A DNA stretch of 60,936 nt from Chloroflexi bacterium AL-N1 (GTDB lineage Bacteria; Chloroflexota; Chloroflexia; Chloroflexales; Roseiflexaceae): assembly GCA_013122435.1 (NCBI GenBank), contig WYDT01000042.1, positions 1 to 60,936 on the forward strand. Direction: 5' to 3'. Made by a program: the position numbers and the translations under genes. Of the stretch, positions 7,542-15,511 are shown piece after piece. Positions within the stretch are counted from its first letter, which is position 1, and each line of letters starts with the position of its first letter. Below the pieces are notes generated by a model, which was not told the origin of the DNA, did not search any database, and was given only the letters and a program-made list of their open reading frames with translations.

Positions 7542-8435
7542 ATGCAGGACACCAGTTGGATTGATCGTGTCGCTTACCCCTTCGAGTCTCACCATTTTGA
7601 GATTGATGGGGCTCGTATGCATTATGTTGATGAAGGCCATGGAGCACCGATTGTAATGCTCCATGGAACCCCGACCTGGTCATTTCTCTACCGCAATATG
7701 ATCAAGTCGCTGGCACCACATTATCGTTGTATTGTGCCAGACCATCTTGGTTTTGGCTTGTCGGACAAACCAGAGCATGTTGGCTATTACCCCAGGGATC
7801 ATGCACGGCGGCTACAGGCGCTGATCGAGCATTTGGGGCTCCGCAACCTCACGTTGGTGGTGCACGATTTCGGTGGCCCTATCGGTTTATCCTATGCCAT
7901 CGCACAACCAGATAATGTTCATGCCATTGTGTTGTTCAACACCTGGCTGTGGTCGCTACAGGGTGAACTCATTCCAGAGGCGGCGGGACTCCTTGGTCGT
8001 GGGCCAGTCGGCACATTCTTGTTCGAGCAACTCAACTATGAAGTCCATGTTGTGTTCAGATCGGTGTGGGGTGATCGCTCAAAGCTAACCAGGAAGCTTC
8101 ATCAACAATACCTCAAGCCGTTCCCGCAACCACGTGATCGGCAGTCGGTACGGATTCTGGCGCGTGAGCTTCGTGCTTCAAGTGCCTGGTATGACGAATT
8201 ATGGGCACAGCGCGAACGTATCAAGGATATTCCCGCACTGCTGCTGTGGGGAGACAAAGATCTCTTATTCAAAACAAAGCATCTGGCTCGCTGGCAATCA
8301 CTGTTCACCAACGCCGAGACGGTCAGATTCCCCGAGTCGGGTCATTTTGTGCAGGAAGAAGTGCCTGACAAACTCAAACCAATAGTAGAACAGTTTCTGG
8401 AGCAACAGAAGTTGGATCGATACTCTGTCCCTTGA
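7542..8435 (+). CDS. Alpha/beta hydrolase, haloalkane dehalogenase-like
   Basis: The 297-residue protein follows the haloalkane dehalogenase/epoxide hydrolase layout: HGTPTWSFLYRN (oxyanion loop, residues 41-52), a nucleophile elbow VHDFGGPIG with Asp109, an acid in WGDKD (Asp240) and a catalytic His in ESGHFVQEE (His268). An Asp nucleophile means ester-intermediate chemistry on C-halogen or epoxide substrates. True dehalogenases normally have Trp next to the nucleophile, while here it is Phe110. The specificity is therefore open and it could be an epoxide hydrolase or another Asp-type hydrolase. It is cytoplasmic with no signal peptide. The next gene encodes an AraC-type regulator on the same strand. 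Confidence 0.78.
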   Translation: MQDTSWIDRVAYPFESHHFEIDGARMHYVDEGHGAPIVMLHGTPTWSFLYRNMIKSLAPHYRCIVPDHLGFGLSDKPEHVGYYPRDHARRLQALIEHLGLRNLTLVVHDFGGPIGLSYAIAQPDNVHAIVLFNTWLWSLQGELIPEAAGLLGRGPVGTFLFEQLNYEVHVVFRSVWGDRSKLTRKLHQQYLKPFPQPRDRQSVRILARELRASSAWYDELWAQRERIKDIPALLLWGDKDLLFKTKHLARWQSLFTNAETVRFPESGHFVQEEVPDKLKPIVEQFLEQQKLDRYSVP

Positions 8436-8487
8436 CACATGCAGTAAAATAGAAGCACATATGTTCTTTTTTGACAAGGACGATAGT

Positions 8488-8907
8488 ATGTCCTCATACC
8501 GGAATGATACCTACCGACAATTGCTCCGTGCACGCCATTTTATCAGTGACCACTATGACTCGCCACTTGATTTAGAGCAGATTGCTCGTGAAGCCAGCTT
8601 TTCACGCTATCATTTTCTGCGCCTTTTTCGTGACACCTTTCACCAGACGCCCCATCAGTATCTGGTCCAGCGACGTATTGAGCGTGCCAAGTTGTTGTTG
8701 GCTACAGGTGATCTGAGTATTACCGAAGTTTGCTTCGCGGTTGGGTTTCAGAGTCTTGGCTCATTCAGCACCTTATTTCATCGCTGTACCGGCTATCCCC
8801 CCAAAGCATACCGCGCCCGTATATTTCAGGGCATTCATCTCGAACGACGCTTTGTGCCAACCTGTTTCTTCAGAGGATTGCAGAAGGTAGTGTCCATCTC
8901 GTACTGA
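8488..8907 (+). CDS. AraC-family transcriptional regulator
   Basis: This is a short, stand-alone AraC DNA-binding domain of about 139 residues with two helix-turn-helix units: LEQIAREASFSRYHFLRLF and ITEVCFAVGFQSLGSFSTLF, followed by the conserved YPPKAYR. There is no separate ligand-binding domain. The start at ATG 8488 has AGGA about 7 bp upstream; an ATG at 8461 would add nine residues. The glyoxalase-family gene lies 110 bp downstream. An equivalent AraC plus glyoxalase pair is found at 51.1-51.9 kb, suggesting a recurring regulatory module. Confidence 0.82.
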   Translation: MSSYRNDTYRQLLRARHFISDHYDSPLDLEQIAREASFSRYHFLRLFRDTFHQTPHQYLVQRRIERAKLLLATGDLSITEVCFAVGFQSLGSFSTLFHRCTGYPPKAYRARIFQGIHLERRFVPTCFFRGLQKVVSISY

Positions 8908-9018
8908 TGTGTATGACGCGTACAACTTCGCAACTTTCGAGAAGCATGTATTTGATCATCCCTCTACAATAGTAGCATATTTGTTCGTGGTAAGACTGCA
9001 TTATTTAAGGAGGATTAC

Positions 9019-9429
9019 ATGATCAAGAGGTTATCACACGCAACGATCTATGTCCTTGATCAGGAGCAGGCGCTCGATTTCTATATCAACAAACTGGACT
9101 TTGAGGTACGTGCGGATATGACGGTGGATAGCACGTTTCGTTGGCTCACAGTCGGACCAAAACCTCAGCCTGACATTGAACTGGTCCTTTTTGCGGTCAG
9201 GCCCTCTGATATGCTTGATGAAGCTGCGGTTGGTCATCTACGGGCGATTCTCGAAAACGGTGGACTGGGCATGGGCGTGTTTGATACTGCAGACTGCCAC
9301 GCGACCTACGCAGAATTACAGGCAAAAGGTGTTGAGTTCCTATCCCCACCACAAGAGCAACCCTATGGTATCGAAGCCACTTTCAAAGATAATTCTGGCA
9401 ATATATTTAGTCTTGTGCAACCGCGCTAG
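9019..9429 (+). CDS. VOC (glyoxalase/bleomycin-resistance) family protein
   Basis: The 136-residue product has the paired beta-alpha-beta-beta-beta units of the vicinal oxygen chelate fold: RLSHATIYVLDQEQALDFYI at the start and EATFKDNSGNIFSLVQP at the end. His7 and the C-terminal region offer candidate metal ligands. Members include glyoxalase I, fosfomycin and bleomycin resistance proteins and dioxygenases, and the substrate cannot be read from sequence. A strong AAGGAGG ribosome binding site precedes the ATG. The AraC regulator upstream probably controls it. Confidence 0.82.
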   Translation: MIKRLSHATIYVLDQEQALDFYINKLDFEVRADMTVDSTFRWLTVGPKPQPDIELVLFAVRPSDMLDEAAVGHLRAILENGGLGMGVFDTADCHATYAELQAKGVEFLSPPQEQPYGIEATFKDNSGNIFSLVQPR

Positions 9430-9508
9430 TACCTTAATCTGACATTCTTCGTCAAAGAACGTTCCATAACGTTAATGGTACCCCATATTCTTTAGGGCGT
9501 GCGGCAGC

Positions 9509-9886
9509 ATGGCTGCCGTATACCTGTTCGAGTTGGCACATGCGCTTCCCAAGGATGTCTATCGTGCGAAGAATGGCTACAACCACAACAGGGTACACCA
9601 CACGTTTGTTCATTTGTTGGGTTCCGATCATTTCTGGCGTAATGCTCTTGCCAGTGTATCAATGCCGGACTTCTATCCAGAAGATGTAGCCGATATTGAT
9701 GCACTGATATCAATGCTTGAGATCGAGCGCAAAGGCTGGCATGAACTACGCGACACATGTGTCCTGGTCTGGCATACACTACAGCATGTAATCCTGCATA
9801 ATGTACAATATCACACCGAACTCGCACGGATGCTCACTGATGCTGGGCACTCACCTGGTGATCTTGTTTTTTGTATCAGGCGATAA
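9509..9886 (+). CDS. DinB-family protein, shortened
   Basis: The 125-residue product looks like a DinB/YfiT four-helix protein: LFELAHALPKDVYRAK, then RVHHTFVHLLGSDHFWRN (the first metal-binding His region) and LQHVILHNVQYHTELARMLT with SPGDL at the end. Family members are usually about 150-170 residues. Here the segment between RKGWHELRD and VWHTLQH is about 25 residues shorter than usual, and the first helix lacks its typical start. DinB-like proteins are metal-dependent thiol-transferase-like enzymes of varied role. This copy may be degenerate, and the start is uncertain. Confidence 0.55.
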   Translation: MAAVYLFELAHALPKDVYRAKNGYNHNRVHHTFVHLLGSDHFWRNALASVSMPDFYPEDVADIDALISMLEIERKGWHELRDTCVLVWHTLQHVILHNVQYHTELARMLTDAGHSPGDLVFCIRR

Positions 9887-10051
9887 CATAACGCAGAATA
9901 AAAATGCTAAAATGCTCCAATGGTGATATAGCGCCCTGTGACCATGCTATCGCTATTATCGCTTGCGAGATCTCAACTCAAGGGGGAAAAAGTTGTGGTA
10001 TATTGTGCCACAATCCGAAAACAAAACATCAAAAGAGCCGAGGTTGCCACA

Positions 10052-11386
10052 ATGATCAACGAGACAGAGATCACGAATGGTCGTATCCCCTTCAACGGCA
10101 CCGATACCCCCAACTACGATGTCATCAACTCCTGTATCCATTGCGGAATGTGTCTTTCGTCCTGCCCTACGTATCGCGAAAATGGCCTGGAAATGTCATC
10201 GCCACGTGGCCGTATCTTGCTTATGAAAGGGGTTGCAGATGGCCGTATAGGCATGGAAAGTGATATATTCCAACAAGAGATGGGTGAATGCCTCAATTGT
10301 CGTGCCTGTGAGGCTGTGTGTCCCAGTGGCGTCTTGTACGGTGAAATTTTGGAAGCATCGCGTGTTCAAATCCAGCGTGCGCGAGAAGATGGCACTTTAC
10401 CCAGCCAATCTCCGCTCGTAAAACTCATCCGCACATCCGTTTTCGATCTGCTCTTCAAGCGCCCCGCTCTCTTTCGTCTGTTTTCACGCATGTTGTGGCT
10501 CTACCAGAAAACAGGTGTGCAAACACTTGCCCGACGACTTGGTATCCTCAAGTTGCTCAAACTGGATGAAGCCGAAGTATTATTACCGCCCGTCAGTGAC
10601 CGTTTTGTGGTCCCCAAGGGTCAGGTGTACGAAGCTGAAGGTCAATCCCTGCATCACGTAGCGCTGATGACGGGATGCATTATGTCCACCGCGTTTGCCG
10701 ATGTGCATGAAGCCACGATCCGTGTGCTCCAAAAGAATGGCTGTACGGTGATCCTCCCGCCCGACCAGGCCTGTTGTGGCGCGTTACACACCCACGGTGG
10801 TGATCTTGATGGTGGTCGTGATCTGGCTCGTCGTAACATTGCCGCATTTGAAGCACTTGGTGTTGCTGCGATTGTGGTCAATGCAGCCGGATGCGGCTCG
10901 ACGATGAAAGAATATGGTCATTTACTCAAAGACGACCCTGCATGGGCTGAACGTGCCAAAGCATTTTCTGCCAAGGTCAAAGACATTAACGAGTTTCTGG
11001 TATCGATTGATTTTAACACCCGTGACCTGAAGCCAGTATCGATGAAGTTGACCTATCAGGAACCATGCCACCTCGCGCATGCCCAACGCATTACTGCACA
11101 GCCACGGAAACTACTCAAGTCAATTCCGGGATTGCAACTTGTCGAAATGAAAGAGTCGTCGATGTGTTGTGGTTCGGCAGGAGTTTACAACATCACCCAG
11201 CCGGAGATGGCTGGCAATTTGGGCAATCGCAAACTGGATAATGCTGAGGCGTCTGGTGCAGATGTCGTGGTGACTGCTAATCCCGGTTGTCATGCCCAAC
11301 TGCTCGGGGGCTTGCAGCTGCGTGATAGCCATATGCACGTAAAACATATTGTTGAAGTGCTTGATCAGTCATATCGGGGTATGTAA
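10052..11386 (+). CDS. glcF: Glycolate oxidase iron-sulfur subunit
   Basis: The 444-residue protein has two 4Fe-4S motifs, CIHCGMCLSSCP near residue 28 and CLNCRACEAVCP near residue 79. Two CCG (cysteine-rich) domains follow: CCGALHTHGGD near residue 240 and CCGSAG near residue 371, the latter preceded by EPCHLAHAQR. This is the architecture of GlcF, which carries electrons from the FAD subunit (GlcD) during glycolate or lactate oxidation to the membrane quinone pool. The FAD subunit is not adjacent. The start at ATG 10052 is chosen because GAGG lies 8-10 bp upstream and the family begins near the first cluster; the reading frame is open further upstream. A bidirectional terminator follows. 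Confidence 0.85.
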   Translation: MINETEITNGRIPFNGTDTPNYDVINSCIHCGMCLSSCPTYRENGLEMSSPRGRILLMKGVADGRIGMESDIFQQEMGECLNCRACEAVCPSGVLYGEILEASRVQIQRAREDGTLPSQSPLVKLIRTSVFDLLFKRPALFRLFSRMLWLYQKTGVQTLARRLGILKLLKLDEAEVLLPPVSDRFVVPKGQVYEAEGQSLHHVALMTGCIMSTAFADVHEATIRVLQKNGCTVILPPDQACCGALHTHGGDLDGGRDLARRNIAAFEALGVAAIVVNAAGCGSTMKEYGHLLKDDPAWAERAKAFSAKVKDINEFLVSIDFNTRDLKPVSMKLTYQEPCHLAHAQRITAQPRKLLKSIPGLQLVEMKESSMCCGSAGVYNITQPEMAGNLGNRKLDNAEASGADVVVTANPGCHAQLLGGLQLRDSHMHVKHIVEVLDQSYRGM

Positions 11387-11411
11387 TTCGCTCACTTGCT
11401 GTCAAACGCAG

Positions 11412-11439
11412 ACAACCCCGAGAGTCATCTCGGGGTTGT
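11412..11439. terminator. Bidirectional hairpin terminator
   Basis: ACAACCCCGAG and CTCGGGGTTGT form a perfect 11-bp stem with a 6-base loop between the convergent ends of glcF and the secreted repeat protein gene. Confidence 0.8.
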
Positions 11440-11460
11440 TATTCATTCTATCGTTTTAGT

Positions 11461-12207
11461 TTATGGTTGTTCTGGGGTATCGGTTTCATTAATGCGCTCT
11501 TCAGCCTGCTCGAGCATCTCGTCCAGCCGTGTTTCACCATCAGCACGTAGTTCTGCCAGAATTGCGTCGGCACTTGAGCCGTTCTCTTCAGCGACCTGGG
11601 CCATGCTCTTGCCGCTACGCAGCTCCTCAACAACTTCTTGTGCAGTCAGGCCAGAGACTTCTGCGGTTGTCTGAACAAGCTTGGCCTGTCCTCCACGCCC
11701 ACGTCTGCCTGAGCGCTCAAAGTTCTCGGCCAATTCGGTGTCATTGATGACTTCTGGTGCCTGGGTATCAAACTGTTCCAGTGCAGCATCGGCCTGTTCT
11801 TGCGTGATGCGTCCGTTGGCAATAGCCTCATCGAGTCGTTCCTGAGCGTTCTCACGTGCGGCTTGCAGTACCGCATCACTACTGGAGCCGTTGGCTTCAG
11901 CGACCTGCGCCATGCTATTACCCTCACGTATGGCATCCACGACCTCCGATCGTTCCAGCCCGGTGACTTCAGCCGTAGCATTGACTAATGCGGCAGCGGT
12001 GAGGCCGCCCTGCCCCCGACCTGGCCCTTGGCGTGTCCCGCGATTCTCAGGGCCGTTTTGCTCTGACTGGACTTCTGGTTCGGCTGTAGCCTGTGCAACA
12101 ACAATATCATTGTTCGAGGTCGTTGTGGAGCTACTTGCGAAAACGGCGCCACCTGCAATAGCCAGTGCGACAGTTCCACTAGCGACGCCAATAAGTAGTT
12201 TGTTCAT
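11461..12207 (-). CDS. Secreted protein with two internal repeats, function unknown
   Basis: The 248-residue product begins with a signal peptide (GVASGTVALAIAGGAVFASS). A low-complexity linker rich in Gly, Arg and Gln (RQGPGRGQGG) follows. Two related units of about 55 residues come next, each containing a pattern like TAEVxGL, EVVxxLRxGxSMAQVAEENG, and SSADAIL. Each repeat is predicted to be helical, and the tail is acidic. I do not recognise a named family with confidence; distantly it recalls small secreted coiled proteins of the DUF2680 kind. It is transcribed towards glcF and shares its terminator. It probably acts outside the cytoplasmic membrane. Confidence 0.7.
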   Translation of the reverse strand: MNKLLIGVASGTVALAIAGGAVFASSSTTTSNNDIVVAQATAEPEVQSEQNGPENRGTRQGPGRGQGGLTAAALVNATAEVTGLERSEVVDAIREGNSMAQVAEANGSSSDAVLQAARENAQERLDEAIANGRITQEQADAALEQFDTQAPEVINDTELAENFERSGRRGRGGQAKLVQTTAEVSGLTAQEVVEELRSGKSMAQVAEENGSSADAILAELRADGETRLDEMLEQAEERINETDTPEQP

Positions 12208-12648
12208 GATTAATCTCCGTAGTTTTCAAAAAGTGATGTGTCTGTATGTCTGGGTCATCAGCGTATACCGACGTTACGTTGGTTATTTTAGTGGGAAGGT
12301 GTGAAGAAGATGTGAAGGGGTAATGCGATGTCTGTGAAGATATCCGCTGTTTGGTAGTACTTTTGTCCCACATAGTGTGGCAGTGTGCTGAAGTGCCACA
12401 TGTACTTGGAACAATGTTATAGGGTGAGTAGTTGTTGAATCAGTATTTATGCTATAAAGATGAGGATTTTGAGGTCTTTTGTGCATCTGTAGTAATGTGA
12501 CCATAGTATGAGCATTTTTGCCTAGCCATGGTCCCTGTGGATCGCGTATGATATACCTCAAGTACTAGCCGTGTACTATGTTTCCCTTTTATTAATAGTT
12601 TAGGTGTCAAGTATTTTATTGAGGTGTGTTGTTTAAGGAGATGTGGCA
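12208..12648. other. Divergent promoter region
   Basis: These 440 bases separate the minus-strand secreted repeat protein from the plus-strand DUF4832 gene and must contain both promoters. I see AT-rich stretches but no clear -35/-10 pair with correct spacing, no strong palindrome and no RNA element. An AAGGAG ribosome binding site for the plus gene is at 12635-12640. Confidence 0.4.
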
Positions 12649-15210
12649 ATGCAGCAACGTTCTCGCTCCATCACGAAAGCAAGTTTGCCCAAGCAACAAC
12701 AGAACCCTATCCCCATACAATTATGGGTCCGCATGTTTGCCCTGCTCCTCTGTCTGACTGTCGGTAGCTTAAGTCTGATGTACACCTCTATTGGAGCGGT
12801 TGCACAGTCAAGCCCAAATACACTCCAAACCATCAGCTATCAACCAACTGACGATCTGTTCCCAAACCCTGAGCGAGGCTGGTTCCAATCTCTCACACCG
12901 GACTACAGTCTGGACGCGCCTGTCTCACCGCTGACATTAGAACAGGTCCAGCAATATCGTGCAGAAGGCGTTACCCTTGTTCGCAAAATCTATCACCTGA
13001 AAGAATTTACCAACTACTCGATTTCTGAGGATTATTTAGATACTATCGTGAATGACCTGCAGGTTGCGCGTGAGGCTGGTGTCAAATTGATACCACGCTT
13101 TGCCTACGTCTGGCGACCAGATAAGCCAGCGGGTGTTGATCCGCGCACACCGGACGCCCCTATCAACGTGGTGATGCAACATCTTGATCAGCTTGAACCC
13201 ATCTTCACCGACAACGTCGATGTTATTGCCTATGTCGAGGCCGGTTTCGTCGGCTACTATGGCGAGTGGCGTGACTCGAGCAACGAACATATCGACAACT
13301 GGACGCTTGAACCACGCGAAGGTGGTCAGCAGATCATCCAAAAGCTGCTGGAGGTTGTGCCTGAGTCACGTATGGTTATGATGCACTATCCCTCCTGGCG
13401 CGAGATGAAGAGCTTCTCTACAGAGCCAACGACTGTTAGTAATGTGTACGGTGAGCAGGGACAGGACCGATTAGGGTCTCAGGACAATGGATTTCTAGCC
13501 AAAGGAACTATTTCCCAACAAAATAATGTTGCGGTTCAGGAAGCCTCCACACAAAATAATGTTGCGGTTCAGGAAGCCTCCACGCAACCTGATACACAAT
13601 ACAGCATTATAGGTGGCGAGGCGCATACAACCTCCAACCCCCGTGAAGTCATTGCTTCTCTTGGATATAGCACACTTAATCGTAATGCTGAAGCCTCGAC
13701 TGAGTATGCAGTCGACTGGCAAGAAACTGGTATATATGATGAGATTGAACGGACTCTTGGTTATCGTTACCGTCTGGTGCAAGCAACCATTCCTTCTCAA
13801 GCGCAGGTCGGTACGACTACTCAAATCTCATTGGATATAACCAACGACGGGTCGGCAACCATCTATAATCCACGTGGTGCTGAATTGGTCTTCCGCCATA
13901 GTAAGACCGAGGCTGAGTTCAAGGTGAATCTGCAAGACAGTGACTCGCGCGATTGGTTGCCACAGCCAGGTATGACTGAAACTATTGATATCACCGCCAA
14001 CTTCCCTGTGGATGTAGAGCCAGGTGTGTATGAACTGTTCCTACATTTCCCCGACCCGGCGTTTCAGCTGTATGGTCGGCCTGAGTACAGCATTCGTCTG
14101 GCGAATACCGATATGTGGGAAGCGCAGACTGGTTATAACAAACTCAACGCAACCATTCTGCTCGTCGCCAATGAGTCTGTTTCTGCCCAGATTGGCTATA
14201 CCCAACGTGAAGATGGCACCATACTCAAGTCTGGTGAACCGTTCTTCCCCATCGGTGTCTTTGCTCCAAACCGCGCTCAGAGTGACCTGCTGGCCTATCT
14301 GGATGAAATAACCAAGGCTGGTTTTAACACGACAATGAGCAGTGTTGGCAGTATCGACAGCACCTACACCGCATTCCTCAATGAAGCGGCTCATCGTGGG
14401 GTGGCAATTATTCCCGAGGCCGGTTCATACGATGCAGATGCCAATGATATTGTGGCCGTTGCCAAGGCATACAAAGACAAACCGGCAGTGATGGGCTACC
14501 ATATCGCAAACGATGCACACGAACATGTCTCTGTTCCTGCACTGGCACAGAAGAAAGCTGCACTTGAACAGATCGACCCGAATGCCATCTCGTTTATGGC
14601 CGATTATGACTTTGAACTGTTCGATGAATGGCTGGGCGTCGCCGATTTCACCGCTCCGTATCATCATCCGGTACCGTGGGGACCACTTGGTCTGGTGGAT
14701 CACACCCTGACTGAGGCGGGCAAATGTGAGTGTCCGCTCTACGCGAACATTCAGGCATTTGCCTGGCCAGATGAGCGCATGCCTACGACCAATGAAGTAC
14801 GAAACATGACCTATCAGGCATTGACGCACAATGTACGTGGTGTGATGTACAACTGGCACGATGGTGATGAAGCGACGCCAGAACAGGCTGAATTGTGGAA
14901 TGGTTTGAAGACAATCACACCGGAGTTACAACAACTCGCGCCAGTTCTGCTTCATGGTGACTACACACGTGTCGATACCGGTAAGGATGCTGTTCCGGCG
15001 GCACATTGGGAATACGATGGTCAGGTGTATGTCATCGCCGTGAACACGACTGATACGGCACAGATTGCCAGCGTGGCGCTCCCCAACGATGTGACTGGCC
15101 CAGCAACGCCACTGTTTGATAGTTCTACAGATGTAGAGTTAGGTGGTAATGCGCTAAGTGGCATTCTCCAGCCGACAGCCGTGCATGTCTATGTTCTTGA
15201 TATGCCCTAG
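12649..15210 (+). CDS. Secreted DUF4874/DUF4832 protein with a C-terminal glycosidase-like barrel
   Basis: The 853-residue protein has an N-terminal membrane/signal segment (about residues 25-50). A DUF4874-like region starting at FPNPERGWFQ follows, with LVRKIYHLKEF, IPRFAYVW and AYVEAGFVGYYGEW. A DUF4832-like region (GYRYRLVQA, FPDPAFQLYGRPEYSIRLAN) comes next. The last third (about residues 525-850) resembles a TIM-barrel glycoside hydrolase, with FFPIGVFAPN, VMGYHIANDAHEH and VMYNWHDGDE. These regions suggest action on an extracellular polysaccharide. Unlike its neighbours it has no PA14 module. The segment between the two DUFs is shortened relative to the paralogue at 21 kb and carries a 33-bp tandem repeat. 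The start at ATG 12649 is chosen because AAGGAG lies 8 bp upstream. Confidence 0.75.
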   Translation: MQQRSRSITKASLPKQQQNPIPIQLWVRMFALLLCLTVGSLSLMYTSIGAVAQSSPNTLQTISYQPTDDLFPNPERGWFQSLTPDYSLDAPVSPLTLEQVQQYRAEGVTLVRKIYHLKEFTNYSISEDYLDTIVNDLQVAREAGVKLIPRFAYVWRPDKPAGVDPRTPDAPINVVMQHLDQLEPIFTDNVDVIAYVEAGFVGYYGEWRDSSNEHIDNWTLEPREGGQQIIQKLLEVVPESRMVMMHYPSWREMKSFSTEPTTVSNVYGEQGQDRLGSQDNGFLAKGTISQQNNVAVQEASTQNNVAVQEASTQPDTQYSIIGGEAHTTSNPREVIASLGYSTLNRNAEASTEYAVDWQETGIYDEIERTLGYRYRLVQATIPSQAQVGTTTQISLDITNDGSATIYNPRGAELVFRHSKTEAEFKVNLQDSDSRDWLPQPGMTETIDITANFPVDVEPGVYELFLHFPDPAFQLYGRPEYSIRLANTDMWEAQTGYNKLNATILLVANESVSAQIGYTQREDGTILKSGEPFFPIGVFAPNRAQSDLLAYLDEITKAGFNTTMSSVGSIDSTYTAFLNEAAHRGVAIIPEAGSYDADANDIVAVAKAYKDKPAVMGYHIANDAHEHVSVPALAQKKAALEQIDPNAISFMADYDFELFDEWLGVADFTAPYHHPVPWGPLGLVDHTLTEAGKCECPLYANIQAFAWPDERMPTTNEVRNMTYQALTHNVRGVMYNWHDGDEATPEQAELWNGLKTITPELQQLAPVLLHGDYTRVDTGKDAVPAAHWEYDGQVYVIAVNTTDTAQIASVALPNDVTGPATPLFDSSTDVELGGNALSGILQPTAVHVYVLDMP
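13519..13584 (+). repeat. 33-bp tandem duplication inside the DUF4832 gene
   Basis: Two adjacent 33-bp units (offset exactly 33) encode QNNVAVQEAST twice. They differ only at the last base (ACA against ACG). The copies sit at the variable junction between the two DUF regions. Confidence 0.9.
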
Positions 15211-15236
15211 ATAGCTTTTATCTCCACCACCTCACC

Positions 15237-15275
15237 AATCCCGCCACATCGTACGATGTGGCGGGATTTTTGTTT
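15237..15275 (+). terminator. Rho-independent terminator
   Basis: AATCCCGCCACATCGT and its exact complement form a 16-bp stem with no unpaired loop bases (15237-15268), followed by TTTTGTTTT. It ends the DUF4832 gene transcript, so the next lyase gene is separately transcribed. Confidence 0.9.
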
Positions 15276-15511
15276 TGTCACAGGCAGGTAATCTGGCACA
15301 TGCGGAAACTACACGTGTCACGCTATATCTTCCTGTCATGATAGCACGGTAGGATTTAGTGCTTACTATCGGACAAATCAAGTAACTGCTGTTACAACAT
15401 GTTGCTTTTATAGATGAACATGGATTGACCATTTTAGTGTAGATTTCATACATGTTTGACGTGTATTTTATACATTATAAATATATGTCCTTATAGTTAG
15501 AGAGTATCTCA

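Noticed and set aside
7542..8435. Firm call of haloalkane dehalogenase
   Set aside because: The Asp nucleophile and HGTPTWSF loop fit, but the Trp next to the nucleophile that holds the halide is Phe here. I kept the wider alpha/beta hydrolase call.
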